NCBI RefSeq assembly: GCF_036884655.1 | Contig: NC_088331.1 | Coordinates: 17,665,501-17,729,500 of the forward strand | Reading direction: 5' to 3' | Length of the DNA: 64,000 nucleotides | From: Musa acuminata AAA Group | Taxonomy: Eukaryota > Streptophyta > Magnoliopsida > Zingiberales > Musaceae | Shown: one piece after another, positions 1 to 11,583 of the stretch | Position numbering within the stretch: the stretch's first letter is position 1 | Layout of the letters: every line of letters starts with the position of its first letter | The notes under the pieces: generated by a model | Databases searched by the model: none | What the model was told of the DNA's origin: nothing | What the model saw: only the letters and a program-made list of their open reading frames with translations | Translations under genes and position numbers: made by a program

Positions 1-2801
1 TATTCTTAAGATAAATTTTATAATCTTTTAGCATATTTTTCATCTATATAACTTGTGCACAACATGTACTAGCCGCTATGTATTCGGCTTTGGTTGTAGA
101 TAGTGCAACCGAGTTTTGTTTCTTAGAACACCAAGAGACAAGTGCATGACCTAAGAATTGACATGTTCTGGATGTGTTTTTTCTATCTATTCTATATCTA
201 GCAAAATCCGCATTAGCATAAGTAATTAATTCAAAGTTTTTGGATTTTGGATACCATAATCCTAGATTAGTAGTTCCTTTAAGATATCTAAGAATTATTT
301 TAACTACTTTAAGATGAGAAAACTTAGAATTATATTAAAATCTAGCACAAAATCCTACACTAAACATGATGTCCGGTCTAGTTGTGGTGAGGTATAGTAA
401 ACTACTTATCATACCCCTATAAGTTTTTTTATCAAAGCTTTCTCCACTTTCGTTAATGTCTAACTTAGTGGAGGTACTCATAGGAGTATTTATAGCCATT
501 GAACTATCCATATCAAACCATTTTAGCAAGTCTAATACATATTTTGTTTAACTAAGAAAAATACCATTACTAAGTTATTTGATTTGTAAGCTTAAAAAGA
601 AAGTTTGTTCACTCATTAAACTCATTTCAAACTCTTGGCTCATACTCTTGGCAAACGATTCGCATAAGGATTCATTTGTAGAACCAGAAAATAATATCAT
701 CAATATAAATTTAAATAACAAGAATTTTTTTTTAAAATTTTTAATAAATAATATAGTATCGACCGTGCCTTTAGAGAAATTATTTTGGATAAAAAATGAG
801 CTAAGTCTCTCATACCAAGCCCTTGGGGCTTGTTTTAATCCATAGAGAGCTTTAGTCAATTTAAACATATGATTCAAAAAATTATCATTCTCAAATCTAG
901 GAGGTTGTTCAACATAAACTTTTCAAAAACAAAGCCATTAAGAAAGCACTTTTAACATCCATTTGAAATCACTTAAAGTTATTACAACTAGCATAGGCAA
1001 GGAGCATCTTTATGACTTCTAATCTTGCCACTGGAGTGAAGGTTTCTTCATAATCGATACATTTTTCTTGGTTGAAACTCTTGGCCACTAATCTAGCCTT
1101 GTTTCTAACCATGATATCAAATTCATCTTACTTGTTTCTAAAGACCCATTTAGTACTAATAACTAAATGGTCACTAAGTCTTAGAACAAGCTCCCACACC
1201 TCGTTTATCTCAAATTGGTTCAACTCTTCTTGCATTGTGTTAACCCATGAATTATCATTCAAGGCTTTGCCAATACATTTTGGTTCAATTTGAGAAAGAA
1301 AAGTGGCATTGACACAATAATTTTTAACAGAAGAATGAGTTTGAACCCCTTTTGATGTGTCTCCTATGATTAGCTCCTATGGATGAGCATCTACATACTT
1401 TCATTCCTCGGGTAAGGATGTTTCGGAATAAGATGTTTCCAAGTTGCTAGTTGGAGGAGAGGGTTCATTTAAATTCAAAGAATCAAAATTAAGATCATCA
1501 TCAAACTCATTTTTCTTAAATTCGGAGACTTCATTAAAGACAATATGAATAGACTCTTCTATGACCAAGGTTCTTTTATTAAAAACATGAAAGGCTTTTG
1601 AAATAAAAGAATAACTAAGAAAAATACCTTCATCGGATTTTACATCAAACTTTCCTAAGGCATCTTTTTCATTCAAGATAAAATATTTACAACTGAAAGC
1701 TTTAAAGTACGAACTTTGGGTTTTTTGTCATTCCATAATTCATAAGGAGTTTTGGAAAGTATTGGTCTTACTAGAATCCTATTCATGACATAGCATGCCG
1801 TATTAACGGCTTTGGCCCATAAATATTTGGATAGGCTATATTCGTTCAACATGGTTCTTATCATTTCTTGTAAATTTCTATTTTTTTTCCACTACTCTAT
1901 TTTTTTGAGGATTTCTCGGAGTAAAAAAATTATGGTTGTATCCATTAGATTAACAAAAATTTTGGAAATCACGATTTTGAAATTCGCCACCATGATCACT
2001 CTGAATTGATGAAATCATAAAGCCTTTTTCATTTTGAACAAGTTTATAAAACTTAGAAAAATACCTAAAGCAATCACTTTTGTGTGCCAAGAAGTATGTT
2101 TAAGTATATCTGCTACAATCGTCCATAATTACAAAGGTGTATTTGCTACCTCCTAGGCTTGATATATTAATTGGTCCAAATAAATCCATATGGATCAATT
2201 GCAATGGTCTAGAGGTGCTTATTTGATTCTTTGGTTTGAAACTATCTTTTATTTGTTTTCCTAATTGACATACATCACATACATTATCTTTAACAAACTT
2301 AATGTGAGGAATACCTCTTACAAGTTCTTTGGATGAGATTTGACTGATTAGTTTCATGCTAGCATGACCTAATCTCCTATGCCAAAGCCAACCATCATAA
2401 TTCAAAACCGAAAAATACATTTCATTACAAAGATCATCAATGTCAATAGTGTATACATTATTTTATTTTAGGGTAATCATAGAGGTGTTTTTGTGTGGTT
2501 TTTCAATAATGCAAGCATTAGATTCAAATTTAATGATGTATCCTTTATCATATAATTGACTAATGCTTAAAAGATTATGCTTTAAGCCATCAACCAACAA
2601 CACATCTTTAATAAAAAAGTTGGATTTGTTACCTATGGTTCCTTTGCCAATGATTTTACCTTTGTTGTTGTCTCTGAAGGTGACATACCCTTCATCTAGG
2701 CTAGTGAGCTTAGAGAATTAAGATGTATCTCCGGTCATGTGCCTTGAGCATCCACTATCAAGGTACCATCTCTTGCTCCTAGCTTGTGATGGTAAATATT
2801 T
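1..2801 (-). pseudogene. E1 pol remnant (protease, integrase, reverse transcriptase, RNase H)
   Basis: Copia pol in pieces. Reading down from 2801: the protease has its Asp-Ser-Gly site near 2750-2759. The pre-integrase zinc region (WLWHRRLGHAS) and the integrase start (MDLFGP) lie in 2100-2420. The rest of the integrase, with an intact RSDHGGEFQN stretch, runs to about 1700. Reverse transcriptase spans about 530-1390 and keeps a YIDD catalytic box at 696-707, though in a different frame from the upstream part (KALYGLKQAPRAWYERLS). RNase H fills 1-330 (FADADF and KAEYIA-like segments). At the RT-RNase H link it keeps Trp (LLKWFDMD) where E6 and E8 have a stop. Several frameshifts and stops make it non-functional. 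It is cut by the window edge. Confidence 0.88.
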
Positions 2802-4395
2802 CTACAAAAAAGGATGATTTTTAGGTATCCATTTAACCTTGAGTGCCTAAAAAATCGATCGACTCAACTTATCAGTTTGCATGGAGTTCTTTACAGTTCT
2901 TTTAGGAACCCAAATCAATTTGTGTGGCCTATATCTCTTAAACGGACATTTATAAGCAATATGTCCAAATTTAAAACAAAAGTTGCATATGTTTTGGGGT
3001 GAAACATGCAAAGTTTAGCATTTAACAAAGATGGTTGGGTTTTTATGAGTGTTACTCACAAAGCCGATTCTATCTCTTCTATGAACATGATTCTTACTTG
3101 CAAGGATCATGTTTAAGGATTTGCTACCTATTTCAAATTTTTCTAAGGTTCCATGTAGTTGCAAATTCTCCTTTTTAAGCATTTCTAATTCATCACATTT
3201 TGTGCAATGAGCTAAACTATCATCATACTCAATTTTTAATCTATTAAAATCACTAACAAGAGAAGCATGCTCTTTTTTTAATAGTTTATACTTTTTACTA
3301 ACTAATTTACATTCATCAAATAAATCATGAAAAACACTTAAAAGCTCATCGAAAGATAATTTTGCATCTGAAGAACTGCTTACCTCATTTCGATAGCCAT
3401 TAGTGCATAATTGGCGATCTCCTTGTTAGTTGGCTCCTCATCTTCCGATGCACTTGAGTCATCCCAAGTTGCTTTAAGCGTTTTCTTCTTCTTTGGTTGC
3501 TTCTTTTTCACTTGGGGACATTTACTTTTGAAGTACCCCGACTTCTTGTATTTGTAGCAAATGATTTGTTCTTTCTTAGGTTCAATTTTGTTTTTAGTGT
3601 CATTTTAGATTTATTTTTTTATGAATTTTTTAAACTTGTTTTGTCAAGAGTGCCAAGTCATCATGATAGTCCTCATCACTTGAATTTTATTTCAAGTGGT
3701 CTTCATGAGTTCTTCATGAGTTCTTAGTACCATATCTTTCCTATTCTTTGGAAGGTCATTCTCAAGCTTTTCATGAGCATTGCAAGTCAACTTATAGGTC
3801 ATTAATGACCCGATAAGTTCTTCAAAAGGGAAATATTCAAATCCTTGGCCTCTTGAATGACCATTACTTTAAGGTCCCAACTCTTTGGAAGGGATCTCAA
3901 TATTTTATTAACAAGTTCAAAGTTCGAAAAATATTTGCCAAGAGCTTTTAAATTATTGATGACATCCGTAAAACAGGTGTACATATCAACAATAGTTTCG
4001 CTTGGCTTCATCCAAAATAATTCATAAGTATAAACTAAAAGATTTATCTTGGATTCCTTTACCCTACTAGTGCCTTCGTGAGTGATTTCGAGCATGTGCC
4101 AAACATCAAAAGTCGTTTCACAAATAGACACTCGATTGAACTCGTTTTTATCTAAAGCGCAAAACAAGACATTCATAGGCTTAGCATTTAAAGCGAAAGT
4201 CTTCTTCTCCAACTCATTTGAATCATTCATTGGATGAGAAGACTTTTGAAAGCCATTTTCTAGGATGTTCCATAACTCAAAATCCATAGAAATTAGAAAA
4301 ATCCTCATTCTAGTCTTCCAATAGGTGTAATCCGTCCAATTGAACATGGGTGGACATGTAATTGAGTGATCCTATTAGTTGTCGGCAAATGCCAT
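2802..4395 (-). pseudogene. E1 gag remnant
   Basis: Copia Gag of the UBN2 family, the capsid/nucleocapsid protein that packages element RNA. The original ATG is at 4393-4395 (MAFADN), but two stops follow at once. The longest open stretch therefore begins later (MFNWTDYTYWKTRMR, 3802-4347, 181 codons). Motifs shared with the other copies include HEGTSRVKESKINLLV and SLPKSWDLKVMVIQEAKDL. The first zinc knuckle (3515-3562) has decayed: its second Cys is Tyr and its His is Phe. The gene ends at a TAG (2802-2804) just before the protease, at the same codon position as in E5 and E6. Downstream of about 3380 the frame is broken several times. Confidence 0.85.
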
Positions 4396-4431
4396 CTCTC
4401 TTGGTTTTCAAACCAAAATGAGAGTGACCTT

Positions 4432-4443
4432 GCTCTGATACCA
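4432..4443 (-). other. E1 primer binding site (initiator Met tRNA)
   Basis: The reverse complement reads TGGTATCAGAGC, the standard plant copia primer site, two bases inside the 5' LTR edge at 4446. It fixes the orientation of E1 and its 5' LTR boundary. Confidence 0.93.
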
Positions 4444-4936
4444 ATTGTTAGAATTAAGAGCGACAGACACTAAGGGGGGGGTTGAATTAGTGTAGCAGAA
4501 AATTCATCGATTTTGTAAGATATTCATTCGTTGAAAACAAATCTCGGAAAGTGCTTGACTTTAGAGTAAATGAACTAGAAATTAACTTAGAAAGTAATAG
4601 CAGTAATACAAAGCAAATGGAAATGAGCACACCGGAATTTATGGTGGTTTAGTCGTTGTGACCTATATCTACTTCCGGTTCCTCCTCCATCGAGGTCACC
4701 GGCGTCCACTAATGATCTTCCTTCAATGGGCGAAGACCAACCACCCTCTTTACAACACTTTCTCCTTTTCATGGGTTTAGGAGATAACCCTTATAAGCCT
4801 CATACCTCTCTTGAATGATCACAAGACTTAGAAAGGGAGGAGGAGGACTCTTAGCTCTTTTACAACACTTTTAACACCCCAATACTTCAAGATATTGTTC
4901 ACACTTTCATGCCCTTTCATACAAAAAATGGTAGGA

Positions 4937-4944
4937 TATTTATA
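4937..4944 (-). promoter_or_regulatory. TATA box of the E1 5' LTR
   Basis: The reverse complement reads TATAAATA directly followed by a pyrimidine-rich stretch, at the same place as in every other copia LTR here (after the palindromic array, before U5). It is presumably the RNA polymerase II start signal for the element transcript. Confidence 0.65.
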
Positions 4945-5315
4945 GGCCCCAATGGCTTCAAAATTGGAGCCAAAAAGTGTTTCATTCCAGATTTCTGGGG
5001 TACTGGCGATACCACCGCCATTATTGGGCTGTACTACCATGTGTAGACTGACACTAGGTGGTACTACCACTCAGTCTGAGTGGTACGACCGCTTGACAGA
5101 GCTCAGAGACAGAGCTCTGGCAGTACCACTGTCTGACAGGGTGGTACCACTGTAATATCCCTCACTTTTGAAAATTTATTAATAAGGATTTATATGTAAA
5201 TTTGAGGACCTATATGTAAATATAAAATTTTCAAGGACTAAACTGCTAAGTTGCAAAATGAAAAGAAAATAAAGAAAACCGAAAATTTCGGTTTTATCCC
5301 ACCGCCTCCCACGCA

Positions 5316-6100
5316 CTCTCTGTTTCTTCGAGAAACAGAGAGGAGCGATGGGGCGTGAGGAGAGAAGAAAGAAGAAGAAGAAGAAGAGGGAAAAGAAGAG
5401 AGGAGGAAGAGGGAGAAGAGAAGAAAAGAAGAAGAAGAAGAAGAGAGGGAAGATGGAGAGGAGAGGGGGAGGCAGCAGTAGTAGCTAGGGCTGCTGCACC
5501 TCTGTTTCCCGCAGGTGGAAACAAAGGAGAGTATGTGTGGGGTGTTGGGGAGGAGAAGGGAAGAAGAAGAAGAAGAAGAAGAAGAAGAAGAAGAAGAAGA
5601 AGAAGAAGAAGAAGAGAGGAGGATAGCTGCGGCAAGGCTGCAGCGAGGAGGTGTGTGGCATTGGGGAGGAAAAAGGAAGAGGAGAAGAAGAGAAGGAGAA
5701 GAAGAGAAGGAGAAGAGAGGGAAGAGGGAGAGGAGCGAGAGGTGGCACCAGCTAGGGCTGCAGCACCTCTGTTTCCTGTAGGTGAAAACAGAGGAGAGGT
5801 GTGGGGCGTTCGAAGAGGAGAAGAAGAAGAAGAGGAAGAGAAGAGGAAGAGGAAGCAGGAGAAGAGGTTGTGATACCTCTGTTTCCTGCAGAGGAAACAG
5901 AGGAGAGGGTGTGTGTGACGCTGGGGAGGAGGAGGGAAGAAGAAGAGGAGAAGAAGAAGAGAAGGAAAGGAGGAGCTGCGGCTGCGGCGGTGGAATCTGC
6001 AACTAGAAGAGAAGGAGAGGAAGAGATGGTGAGGAAGAAGAGAAGAAGTAGAAGCGGGTGAACAGGCAGCACCTCTATTTCCTGCAGGAGGAAACAGAGG
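5316..6100. repeat. Five copies of a CTCTGTTTC...GAAACAGAG hairpin
   Basis: Inverted repeats with arms of 11-12 bp occur at 5316-5342 (12-bp perfect arms, 3-base loop), 5499-5527, 5766-5794, 5876-5903 (11-bp perfect arms) and 6072-6100. All but the first are preceded by a short CTGCAGC or ACC segment. They punctuate the purine-rich part of the gypsy solo LTR at intervals of about 110-270 bp. Confidence 0.8.
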
Positions 6101-6940
6101 AAAGGAGGTGCTGTTCGTCAGGGAGAAGAAGGGGAGGAAGGAGAAGAAGAGAAGAAGAAGAAAGGAAGGAGAAGGAAGAGGAGAAGGGAAAGAAGTAGCT
6201 GCGGCTGCGGCTGCGGCTGTGGCAGCTGCAGCTATGGCAGGGAAAGAGGAAGAGAAAGGAAGAAGGGAAGGAGAGGAAGAAGAGAAGGGAAAGAAGGGGC
6301 TGCGGCTGCGGCGATGGCAGCTGCAGTTGGAAGAGAAGAAGGAGAGGAAGATGAGCAGGGGAGGAAGAAGAGGCTGTGGCCGTGGCTGAGGCTGCGACTG
6401 CAGCAGTGCAGCTGGGAAAGAAGAGAAGGAAAGGAAGAAGAAGAGAAAGGAAAAGGGAAGAAGAGAGGAAGAGGAGAAGGGGAGGCAACTGTGGTAGTGG
6501 CAGCTGCAGCTGGAAGAGAAGGAGAGGAAATAGAGCAGGGGAGGAAGAAGAGGTTGCGGCTATGGTGGCTGCGGCCATGGCTGCGACTACGACTGCGGCA
6601 GTTGCAGTTGGGAAAGAAAAGAAAGGAAAAGGGAAAAAGGGGCTGCGAACGGAATTGCGGCCGTAGTGGCAGCGACTGCGTATGCAGTAGTTATGTCTGC
6701 GAGAGAAGGGAGCAAGGAAGTAGTACAGTGGAAGGGGCTGCGGTCGTGGCTCCGACTGTGGTAGTGGCAGCGGCGATGGCTGCGACAACTGTGTTTGAAA
6801 AAGAAAATGAAGGAATGAGAGTAAGAGAGAGCAGGTGGCTATGTCTCTATGTTCTGCATGAGTTGCAATTGTGGAGGAAAAAGAAAAGATGTGTAGAAAA
6901 TGAAACAGAGAGAGAGGACATGGAGGAAAAGTAGAAGGAT
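5345..6940. repeat. Purine-rich low-complexity tract (GAA/GAG/GCG)
   Basis: About 1.6 kb of GA-rich DNA with (GAA)n at 5563-5613 and interspersed GCNGCN stretches such as 6195-6240. The other strand gives long Ser/Leu/Phe frames and this strand gives Glu/Arg/Lys frames. Their composition is that of the repeat, so none is a gene. It lies wholly inside the solo LTR. Confidence 0.9.
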
Positions 6941-8257
6941 TTGGGCTGGCACATTCTTTGGATCTTCGTATCAAAATCTTTGAAAGGCAAGTTCCCTGAT
7001 CGTTTCTCCTATAATTGCTCTGATATTTCTTATTGCAAGTTCCCTTATCGTTCCTCCTGTAATTGTTCTAATCTTTCCTATTGCAAGTATCCTGATATTT
7101 CCTCACTGCCATTTTTATCTCTACATTTGCTTTGAATATGAGGAACTTTGAATTGTTCTAGCCTTGCATTAGATATATCTCCTGTTTAGACGTAACAATT
7201 CGAATCTGTGCAACTTCTGAGATTCTGACCTTTTGATACCGAGCTGCCTATAAGTCTTTGTTGGAAACTCTGATTTGTTCAAAACTGATTTCATTGGAAA
7301 CTAGACTCGTAGATCTTTCTTTGATATATGGATTGAAAGATTTGGAATCCAAACACCTGCCCAGTTATCTGTTGAATCTGACATTATGAATTCTGCCAAC
7401 AGAGATTTTGTTCTATGACTCTTGCTTACCAAATTATTTGTAACTCTCTCTATTGGATAGTTCAATTCATATGAAGCCTGTCTTATCCGAAAGTATTATA
7501 CAATGATTATTTCTGAGTAAATTGGAGCACGATTGATAGTTTGAATCATTTGTTCAATGTGCCTCTTGTATTTTGCCAGAAATTGAGCTTAGGTCGATTT
7601 CTCATATTCTGGTTTCATTCCTTTAGAAATTGATATTCTTAAGCCTTCTTATTCAATTGAGCTTTATATTACTGCTTTGAATTCTTGTATGCTCTTGTCC
7701 TTAAAATTATTTGCATTCTTGAAAACTATTGTGTAACGTTTATGCTATATCGTATTGACTCCTATAGGCACATGTGTATCCCATCGTTCCGCATTTGCTT
7801 TCGATATGTGCCTATTCCATTTCATTCCAAAATCTGAATACATTTGGGAGAGATTTGTTCCTTGCATCGTATTGTCACGAAAAGGCACATGTACGTTTTG
7901 TTGTTCCGCGTGTGCTTCCGATATATGCTACTTATTGTTAAAACTACCTTCTTGTACTTTGGTGTTTGTGGGATTGTCTGGACCTTTGCCAGAAATGGTA
8001 AAGGGTATGTGCTTAGAGCCTGCGATGCTCTGCCGGCCCCCTCTGACTTCACCTAGACGTGGGTGGATGTAGCTCCCAAACGTGGGAGACTTCTGTCTGG
8101 TGGTCATTCAGAAATGGATGAATCACAATTCTGTTTGAGATCCCACTACACCTTCTATATGTTTGATATGATATCCAGAGCTTTGGTTATGTGTTTCTGT
8201 ACATGCTTTGGATAAGAATGATATGATTGCAACGTCAAGGACGACATTTGAGCTTCT

Positions 8258-8545
8258 GTACAGTATTTGTTTTTGATATGCTCTGAAATGGTTCATTCTC
8301 TGTTGATATGTTTCGAAATGTTCCATATGCCGTTGATATGCTCCGGAACATTTCATACGCCATTGATAAGCTCCGAAATGTTTCATTTGTTATTGATATG
8401 CTCCGAAACATTTCATATGCCTTTGTTATGCTCCGAAATGTTTCATCTGTTATTGGCATGCTTCGAAATGTTCCATATGTCGTTGATATGCTCAGGAACT
8501 TTTCCTACGCTATTGATATGTTCCAATTACTCTGTGCTCCATTTG
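8258..8545 (+). repeat. 30-bp tandem repeat, about 9-10 copies
   Basis: The unit is close to GATATGCTCCGAAATGTTTC followed by ATATGCCATT. It is shared with the arrays at 13565-14750 and 17893-18205. The period is a multiple of three, so all frames stay open and give 10-residue repeat peptides; these are not genes. Confidence 0.9.
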
Positions 8546-9920
8546 CTATGAACTGATATATTCTGAAATGTCCTATTTGCCATTATTATGCTCCGGATCA
8601 TCTCGTACGCTATTGATATACTCCAATTACTCTGTGCTCCATTTGTTATGAATCAAATATGTTTTGAATGATATGATACATATGATTTTGTATCTAATGA
8701 AATGGTATCCTTGAGAATTCTTGTATTCTGCCTTGCATTATGATACCTTACTTGTTTGAAACCATTCCTTTTGTTCTGAATATGCTTTGTCACTTGCTGA
8801 GCTGTTTTTAGCTCATTCCGTTGTTATATAAATCTTTCAGGTCAGCTTGTCACCATTTGAGATGTTTGATTTGGGCTGAGGCAGTGGATAGCTATTCAGA
8901 ATTATGGGCAAGTCTTGTTGGTTGTTATGCTATTGTTGTATAAGCATATTTTGTATGTAATGAAATGTTGTTGATGAATTGAAATGGATATACTATGTAA
9001 AAGTGTTAGAAGATCTCTCTTATTTGGAATTTTGGAATGTTAAGTCTAATTTATGACGATATGAACTTGTGGTGAATAGTTGGAGTTCTGATTGTATAAT
9101 TTATTTAGCTTGTGGATTTATAAATGTTGTTCATGTTTGTCAAGTTGGCTTGAGTTGCCATAAATGTGAATTATCGAGTGATGTGATATATAATTATAAA
9201 CTACACAGGTTTTATAGATGTGAATTTGATAGAATGTTTTTCAGTGTCCTCAAATGTGTGTTTGGATCCTGGATTGGTTTGTGTTGAAAATTTTAATATA
9301 TCATGGATATTTTGAGGGGCGTGACAACCACTTTCTGATAGGGCGGTACCACCGCTTACCAACATTAACTGCCGATAATACCATCACCTAGTCTAGGTGG
9401 TACTAATTCCCAGTCTGGGCGATACCATTGCCTAGACCACTTGGGAGATGGAGTCCCTAAGTGGTACTGTCGGCCATGACTTTAGGTGCTGAATGGGCTG
9501 TTCAACCGGCCTAATTCAGCCATGTTAAGGGCCTAGTTAGCCCCTAATTGAGTTAGTGGGATTGACTCCCAATCCTAACTCAACTTATGGTCTAACTACA
9601 ATAATTAAGATATTTAACTAAGCAATCTCTATCCGATATATCAATTGTTCTCTCGGTGAACTTCTGATGAACTTTCGACAAACTTCCGACGAACACTCGA
9701 CAAACTCTCAATGAACTCCCGACGAACTCTTGGCGAGCTTTTGACAAACTTTCGGCACATCGTCCGAATCTTCGACATATCGTCCGATCTTTGACTCTGG
9801 CCCAACATTTGCTTTATGCCTTCATTGCTATCATAGTTAATCCTGCAACACTTATCTCAATATATAGATTAGATCAATAATTTACCAATTAATTTCATTA
9901 TCAAAATATGAGATTCAACA

Positions 9921-10134
9921 CCAATGACTATCAATCTGATGGCATGTAATTCCCATATAATAATAGTACATTTGTCAATGATTACTCTATATACTAGAAT
10001 AAATTGAAACATATGTATTGAAAGCTCAAAATAAAATTTATAAATATTTTTTACTTTTTTCTTTAAGCTTGTGAACAACCGGTATGAGAGTGGATCAAGG
10101 AACGCATCTTCCAATTATAGGGAAATCTAGGGAG
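9921..10134. other. Unassigned AT-rich spacer
   Basis: About 210 bases between the end of the E1 5' LTR and the E2 gag fragment. I see no coding match and no repeat. It may be the original insertion site or an eroded element end. Confidence 0.5.
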
Positions 10135-10434
10135 TGTGCCAAATCTCATAAGCCTTTTCGTAAATAGAAACTTAATTGAATTCATTTTTATCCAAAGCAC
10201 AAAACAAAGCATTTATAGCTTTGGCATTCAAAGAGAAAGTCTTCTTCTCCAAATCATTCAATTTATTCATTAGAAGAGAAGACTTTTGAAATTTATTTTT
10301 AACGATATTCCATAACTCAAAATTCATAGAAAGCAATAGAACTCTCATTCTAGTTTTTCAATATGCGTAGTCCATCCTATTGAACATAGGAGGACAAATG
10401 ATAGAGTGACTCTCTTGAAATCCGATGAAAGCTA
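10135..10434 (-). pseudogene. E2 gag N-terminal fragment
   Basis: Encodes the N-terminal part of copia Gag (YWKTRMRVLLLSMNFELW, then KKTFSLNAKAINALFCALDKNEFN). A stop follows that last Asn. The fragment ends at about residue 100, and the rest of gag and pol are absent. It has the same order and spacing as the intact Gag of E9. Confidence 0.78.
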
Positions 10435-11583
10435 TTTCTCTTAGGTGTTAAACTAAATGAGAAAAACATGGCTTTGATACCAAATGTTAGGATCGAGTCA
10501 ATACTAAGAGGGGGGGAGGGGAGGGGGGGGGGGGGGGGGTGTGAATTAGTGCTTTCGTAAAAACCTCAACGATACGAAAATCTTGTTCGATAAAATCGCA
10601 TCGGAAAGATGAGTAAACTTAAAAGCATTTGTAAGCATAGTGAATAAGTAAATTAGTTTGTAATATGAATGAAAAGCATAAAGTAAATATAAATCAGATT
10701 TATAGTGGTTTGGTCGTCATGACCGACATCCACTCTCTATTCCTCTTCACTCGAGGCAATCGGTTTCCACTACCGATTTTCCTTCAATGGATAAAGATCA
10801 ACTACCTTTTTACACTCTTCTCCTTTTGATAGGCTTAGGAGAGAACCTTTACAACCTCTCTTTTAGACCTCACTCCTCCCTTAGAAAACTTCTAACTCTG
10901 AGAGGAAGAGACTCTAAATCCTAAGAGAGTTTCCAATTTTTCTCAAGTATTCTTTCCCCCTTTTCTCAAGGAATAGCTGGGGTATTTATAGACCCCAAAT
11001 GACTTCAAAATTGGAGCCATAAAAGGTCTCATCTTAGGTTTCTTGGGTCCTAGTGGTACCATCACCTGTGTTGGGCGGTACTATCGCCTGTAGCATTGAC
11101 ACTAGGTGGTACTATTGCCCAGTCTAGTGGTACTACTACCTGACATAGTTTCGGACACTATGTCTTGGAGATTAAGCCTATGGCGGTGCCACCGCATGAC
11201 GTAGCTACTGGTCACTGAATGGGCCTTTCTCTTGGCCCAAAACAACCCCACTTTGGGCCTAGTTGGCCCATAATTGAGTTGACTTAATTACATTTTAAAC
11301 TAACTCAATTACAACTAAAACTACTTTAATCTAGATAATTATTACAAAGCATTAACCACATGTTGTCTGGCATGTCCTTGGTTCATCGACGCTTCATCCA
11401 ATCCTTCGGCGTATCTTCCTCTTTTGCATCCTTTTGCCCAATCAGCATGTTGACCTCCGTAACTCTGATCTCCTTGGCGCAATGTTCGCTTTTCTAGGCT
11501 CGATGCACGAACTCAAGACACGAAGCCTTCTACTGACATGTCGACCGATCCTCCGACTCAACGTCCAATCTTCTGATCATCAA
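10135..11583 (-). mobile_element. E2: 5' end fragment of a copia element (LTR + primer site + gag start)
   Basis: In element direction: an LTR (about 11583 down to 10485) that has lost its first bases, a degenerate primer site (10471-10482, one mismatch to the consensus), then the first third of gag. The LTR carries a 17-G run at 10523-10539, a TATA box near 10982-10989 and palindromic GGTACTA.CGCC units at 11050-11190. It breaks off at about 11583 into spacer of another copia copy. Confidence 0.8.

Larger units (their letters stand above)
5151..9326 (+). mobile_element. Solo LTR (4176 bp) of a Ty3/gypsy-type element
   Basis: Starts TGTAATATCC, ends GGGGCGTGACA, and is flanked by a perfect 5-bp duplication ACCAC (5146-5150 and 9327-9331), all inside the 5' LTR of E1. 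There is no internal region, so it is best read as a solo LTR left by recombination between two LTRs. The second half (about 6950-9326) is homologous to the LTR pieces at 12571-19685, one of which is followed by a primer-site-like sequence. The first half is different, being almost pure purine low-complexity DNA. Reading frames inside are by-products of simple repeats. A non-autonomous element of this size is the alternative reading. Confidence 0.82.
1..9920 (-). mobile_element. E1: decayed Sirevirus-like Ty1/copia retrotransposon, 3' end off the window
   Basis: Minus-strand copia element. In its own direction it runs from the 5' LTR (right side, split by a gypsy solo LTR) through primer site, gag, protease, integrase and reverse transcriptase to RNase H, which touches the left edge. 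The 3' LTR must lie left of position 1. The LTR starts TGTTAG and ends TTCAACA, the ends shared by all copia LTRs here. It is the most diverged gag-pol copy in the window, with many stops and frameshifts in both genes. Confidence 0.9.
4446..9920 (-). repeat. E1 5' LTR, split in two by a gypsy solo LTR
   Basis: LTR parts at 4446-5150 and 9327-9920 add up to about 1.3 kb. The first part has an 8-G run (4474-4481) near the U5 end, a TATA box at 4937-4944 and GGTACCACCGCC-type palindromic units. The second part has more palindromic units (9342-9475) and a degenerate array of about 11 bp built on CGACGAACTTC (9655-9760). It ends TTCAACA at 9920. No polypurine tract follows, as expected for a 5' LTR on this side. 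Confidence 0.87.

Noticed and set aside
5238..6974. Long open frames on both strands (up to about 300 codons) rich in Ser/Leu/Phe or Glu/Arg
   Set aside because: They are translations of GAA/GAG/GCG low-complexity DNA inside a solo LTR, overlap each other in all frames and match no protein family.
9869..10114. 81-codon minus-strand frame spanning the end of the E1 LTR
   Set aside because: It crosses the LTR edge at 9920 into unassigned AT-rich DNA and has no recognisable domain.
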